Shown here: positions 5,630 to 8,448 of the stretch, piece after piece | How positions within the stretch are numbered: position 1 is the first letter of the stretch | Layout of the letters: the number at the start of each line of letters is the position of its first letter | Source of the DNA: Acidobacteria bacterium UBA6911 | GTDB taxonomy: Bacteria > Acidobacteriota > UBA6911 | Assembly: GCA_002451015.1 (NCBI GenBank) | Contig: DKBB01000089.1 | Location: 220-8,667, forward strand | Length of the DNA stretch: 8,448 bases | Direction: 5' to 3' | The notes under the pieces: model-generated | The model's database searches: none | What the model was told of the DNA's origin: nothing | Seen by the model: only the letters and a program-made list of their open reading frames with translations | Made by a program: the position numbers and the translations under genes

Positions 5630-8014
5630 CTATAGGCTGCCCAGAGCTTTAAGGACTTTGTCCGGAGTAATGGGGTAATCGTCAATCCATTTCCCGATGG
5701 CGTTATGCACGGCGGGCCCCGTACCGGTTGTTGTACAGGCGGTTCCGCTTTCACTGCAGCCGTATAGCCCGTAAGCGCCGTAGCCGAGTCCCGATTCCAG
5801 TATGTGGCAGTCGATGGGGCCCAGGTCGTTCATGGTCAGAATCTCATAGCCCACGTGGTTGCCGTTGAGCTTCACACCGGTCCGCGGATCGTAGTAAACG
5901 GCCTCGGCGCCGGACCGGCCCAATCCCATGTACGAACCGCCATACTGCTGGCCATTGATCGCATCGGGATTGATGGCCCTGCCGACATCATTGACAACAA
6001 CCTGTTTGGTGACATCCACCATGCCGGTTTCGGGATCGACCTCGACTTCCGTGAAATAACACTGCCTGGCGGTCGGGTGCATCCGGGCCCAGCTGACACT
6101 GGGGGGAAAATCCCAGGCGAAAAAGGGCGAGCCGTTATTCAGCATTCCCATAAACGGAACCACCACATCCCTGATTTTGACTTTTCTTTCGGGATCGGCT
6201 TTTTCGAAAACCAGGCTGTCCCTTATTTCCAGTTCCTCCGGCTTTTTGCCCGCAAACAGCGGCTGCGCGCCCCCTCCTCCCGGGCCCATAAACATCGACA
6301 TGCCCACAGGTGCTTTCACCGCGTGTTCCAGGATGATTCTCTTCAGCTTCCTGGCGGCCCGGATCATGGCCGGATAGGTTCGCTGTCCGCCCAGGGAGCC
6401 GCCCGACTCCGCCGCGATAAACAGCACGTTCTTGTCGTGCCTCATGGTTACGTCGCTGTATTTGAATCCGAGTTCGTCCGCCACAACCTGGACATAGGCC
6501 GTCGGGCCGCTCACACCGATATCGTTGGCCTGTGACAGGATATTGCACGTGCCGTCGTCGCGCAGCATCATGCCGACGCTGACCTGTCCCGGCATGTGGC
6601 TCCAGGCCAGGGTCCAGAAAAAACCAAGTCCGTGATAGTTGCCATTGGGCAGGATCTTTGTTCCGGGCTGGTGCCATTTATTGTCCCAGTCGACGGCTTT
6701 CTTCCCTACGGATATACACTCTTTCAGGCTGTCGAAATTCGGGTTGAATCCCTGTTCTGCTTTCTCCTTTGTAATTTCCTCCATGGGCGTGCCTTCACAG
6801 CCGTCGTTGACCACTGCAAGCACGGTCGGGTCCATCTTCAGTTCCGCCGCCACATGGTTGAACACCATGTTGGGAACGGCACAGGCTCCCCCGCCATCCT
6901 TGGCGCAGGGATTGTCCGGCTTGCTTAGATAGGGAATGGTTTCGCTGCCGTACAGGTTCGGAATCGAGGTGCCTTCGCGAATTTTGCCCAGTGTCGCGTG
7001 CATGGACTGCAGCGCCCACACGGTCTCGATTTTAGCGGCATTAATTTTCCCATTTTCCTCGAACCCGACTTTGAAGTCGTACGATCCGTTTGTCTCCTCG
7101 CCGCCATGGAAATGGCTTTCGTCGTAAAGCACTTTAACCGGCCGGCCCGTCCGTTTGGCCGCGGCGACCGCGTAGTGCGTAAATGTTACGGCGTTTGCCA
7201 GAGACCGGGACCAGTTGAGGCCGCCGAACTGGGCCCCCATGTAGGGCGTGTTAACGGAAATTTTGTCCTTGGACGCATACCCGGCATTGGCAAGGCTGGT
7301 ATATACCCCGAGAGGTTGTTGCCCGTGAAACCAGACCTCCAGGTACTCTCCCTGCCATTCCGCCACGCAGGCATGGGCTTCCACGCAGGTGGCGTTGTCC
7401 TCTTCATCCGTCATTCTGAATTCGATAACCCTGCCGGATTCCTTCAACCCATTGTCGACATCGCCGTAGTTCCGGGACCTTTTCCTGTTGAGGTTATTGT
7501 CTGGGCTGATATCCGGCCGAAGTATGGGCGCACCCGGTTTCAATGCTTCGTCCCAGTCGATAATGAAAGGCAGTTCCTCCCATCCCAGTTCGATCATCCT
7601 CAGGGCACGGTCGCAGATCGATTCGCTGTCGGCAACCACCATGGCGCCCACCGGCTGCCCGAAATAATGCGCCGTGTCCGGGAGCAGATCGTCCGCGCTG
7701 AAACTCCCGAAAGCCCTGAAATTGCCTGAACCGCCGGGCGATTTGATCTTTATCTCCTCCGGATCATCGTACCGGAATACGGCTCGGACGCCCCGTAGGC
7801 TTTCGGCCCTGCCCGTATCCATTTTTTTAATCCTCGCATGCGCATATGGCGACAGGTAAAGCTTTGCGTAAAGCATCCCGGGACGGTAAATGTCCCGGAC
7901 ATAGACCGCTTTCCCGCTTGCCTTTTCATAGGCATCGATTCGCCGCACCCGGCGTTTCCCGATTACGCCGCCTTCAGGTACTTTCCATAGCCACGGTTTG
8001 TATTCTTCCGCCAT
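5630..8014 (-). CDS. Xanthine dehydrogenase-family molybdopterin-binding (large, catalytic) subunit
   Basis: This is the catalytic subunit of a molybdenum hydroxylase, an enzyme type that adds water-derived oxygen to aldehydes, aromatic rings or N-heterocycles. It has 794 residues from the chosen ATG, which is the normal length for the family. The N-terminal domain (about 20-150) contains RVRRIDAYEKASGKAVYVRD and GQPVGAMVVADS (119-130). The Mo-cofactor domains show YMGAQFGGLNW (258-268), SGGSLGGQRTYPA (537-549) and VVVNDVGRAINPDAINGQQY (672-691). The likely catalytic Glu is E755 in GCSES, where most relatives have GVGEP. The usual Arg-containing YRGPG-like motif is replaced by ACAVPNMVFNHVAAEL (377-392), so this is a divergent branch and the substrate cannot be named. 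There is no Tat signal, so it should act in the cytoplasm. The ATG at 8014 is preceded by a G-rich ribosome site; an upstream GTG at 8038 would overlap the small-subunit stop. Relatives include CoxL, aldehyde oxidoreductase and hydroxybenzoyl-CoA reductase-type enzymes. Confidence 0.92.
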   Translation of the reverse strand: MAEEYKPWLWKVPEGGVIGKRRVRRIDAYEKASGKAVYVRDIYRPGMLYAKLYLSPYAHARIKKMDTGRAESLRGVRAVFRYDDPEEIKIKSPGGSGNFRAFGSFSADDLLPDTAHYFGQPVGAMVVADSESICDRALRMIELGWEELPFIIDWDEALKPGAPILRPDISPDNNLNRKRSRNYGDVDNGLKESGRVIEFRMTDEEDNATCVEAHACVAEWQGEYLEVWFHGQQPLGVYTSLANAGYASKDKISVNTPYMGAQFGGLNWSRSLANAVTFTHYAVAAAKRTGRPVKVLYDESHFHGGEETNGSYDFKVGFEENGKINAAKIETVWALQSMHATLGKIREGTSIPNLYGSETIPYLSKPDNPCAKDGGGACAVPNMVFNHVAAELKMDPTVLAVVNDGCEGTPMEEITKEKAEQGFNPNFDSLKECISVGKKAVDWDNKWHQPGTKILPNGNYHGLGFFWTLAWSHMPGQVSVGMMLRDDGTCNILSQANDIGVSGPTAYVQVVADELGFKYSDVTMRHDKNVLFIAAESGGSLGGQRTYPAMIRAARKLKRIILEHAVKAPVGMSMFMGPGGGGAQPLFAGKKPEELEIRDSLVFEKADPERKVKIRDVVVPFMGMLNNGSPFFAWDFPPSVSWARMHPTARQCYFTEVEVDPETGMVDVTKQVVVNDVGRAINPDAINGQQYGGSYMGLGRSGAEAVYYDPRTGVKLNGNHVGYEILTMNDLGPIDCHILESGLGYGAYGLYGCSESGTACTTTGTGPAVHNAIGKWIDDYPITPDKVLKALGSL

Positions 8015-8022
8015 GAATCCAT

Positions 8023-8032
8023 CCCCCCCTTT
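8023..8032 (-). promoter_or_regulatory. Ribosome binding site deciding the start of the Mo large subunit
   Basis: On the minus strand, AAAGGGGGG lies about 8 nt before the ATG at 8014-8012. It supports that ATG over the GTG at 8038-8036, which would have to be served from inside the preceding gene. Confidence 0.6.
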
Positions 8033-8448
8033 ATTCACTTTCCCCTGTCGTCGCCTCCTGTACCGCCAGGATGTGCTGCGGATAGGTGCCGCAGCGGCAG
8101 ATGTTGCCGCCGAGAGCGCTCCGGATATCCTTCTCGGCAGGTTCGGGAATACGATCGATCAGGGCTTTGGCCGTGACGACAAATCCCGGTGTGCAGTAAC
8201 CACACTGCATGGCATGGTTCAGGACATATGCCTCGATTAGTTTGGGATTGACGGCGGCCACGTGCTCCGCTGTTTCTATCGTTACGCCGTCGCATTCTAT
8301 AGCGAGCGTCATGCATGAGAGGACGGGCCTTCCGTCCAGAATCACCGTGCAGGACCCGCAGGCCCCGTGCCCGTTGCACATGTCTTTTATTGAGAGGAGA
8401 CCCAGTTGGTCTCTCAGGACATCGCGCAGAACCCATTCCGGCTCCACG
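8031..8448 (-). CDS. Molybdenum hydroxylase small subunit, 2x[2Fe-2S] (CoxS/XdhC-like), 5'-truncated by window edge
   Basis: This is the electron-transfer subunit of a xanthine dehydrogenase/CO dehydrogenase-type molybdenum hydroxylase. It carries electrons from the Mo site through two [2Fe-2S] clusters in the cytoplasm. The 138 visible residues contain the plant-ferredoxin-like cluster ligands C24, C30, C33 and C45 (motif MCNGHGACGSC), followed by the helical domain ligands C82 and C85 (QCGYCTPGF) and C117 and C119 (ICRCGTY), counted from the first visible codon. Family members run to about 155-170 residues, so only about 20 N-terminal residues lie beyond the right edge. The GTG near the edge is probably an internal Val, because the family's N-terminal beta strands are missing. 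The first ligand pair is C-x5-C, one residue longer than the usual C-x4-C. The TAA stop lies 16 bp before the ATG of the large subunit, so the two are surely co-transcribed. Family assignment is firm; the substrate is not known. Confidence 0.93.
   Translation of the reverse strand, partial: VEPEWVLRDVLRDQLGLLSIKDMCNGHGACGSCTVILDGRPVLSCMTLAIECDGVTIETAEHVAAVNPKLIEAYVLNHAMQCGYCTPGFVVTAKALIDRIPEPAEKDIRSALGGNICRCGTYPQHILAVQEATTGESE

Noticed and set aside
1..8448. CRISPR arrays, tRNA or rRNA genes, insertion sequences, attachment sites
   Set aside because: No regularly spaced repeats, cloverleaf-type sequence, transposase-like protein or terminal inverted repeats were seen; nearly all the window is protein-coding.

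Overview
All six genes in this 8.4 kb window read on the minus strand, so transcription runs from the right edge to the left. The sequence is moderately GC-rich, and several proteins are exported, including one lipoprotein with a Ser at +2 and three proteins with signal peptides or anchors. Together with a molybdenum hydroxylase and a selenocysteine-coding gene, this suggests a Gram-negative bacterium, probably an anaerobe such as a member of Desulfobacterota. The phylum is an inference and is weakly supported.

Layout in transcription order: (1) 8448-8031, the 2x[2Fe-2S] small subunit of a molybdenum hydroxylase, cut by the right edge. (2) 8014-5630, the molybdopterin-binding large subunit of the xanthine dehydrogenase family. 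(3) 5519-3795, a 574-residue UGSC-like protein that only makes sense if an in-frame UGA at 5136-5138 is read as selenocysteine. A well-formed bacterial SECIS-type hairpin follows that codon directly. (4) 3727-2888, a secreted protein that closely resembles a family (DUF8021) I know mainly from fungi. (5) 2740-1127, a secreted tannase/feruloyl-esterase family hydrolase with an intact CS-D-HC catalytic set. (6) 1044 to the left edge, the N-terminal 348 residues of a lipoprotein glycoside hydrolase of family 2 (beta-galactosidase type).

Intergenic gaps are 16 to 147 bp, so there is no gene-free stretch above 300 bp. The gaps at 5520-5629, 2741-2887 and 1045-1126 are AT-richer than the genes and hold hairpins. 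They could separate transcription units, but no convincing promoter was found.

Taken together, the locus looks like a catabolic or modification cluster. A surface glycosidase and an exported ester hydrolase could free sugar and aromatic acid parts of plant-type glycosides or esters. A cytoplasmic molybdenum hydroxylase could then oxidise a released aldehyde, aromatic or N-heterocycle. The roles of the exported selenoprotein and the DUF8021-like protein are unknown. The selenoprotein, with its variant U-H-G-C motif, its predicted export and its position next to a molybdenum hydroxylase, is the most interesting item in the window.
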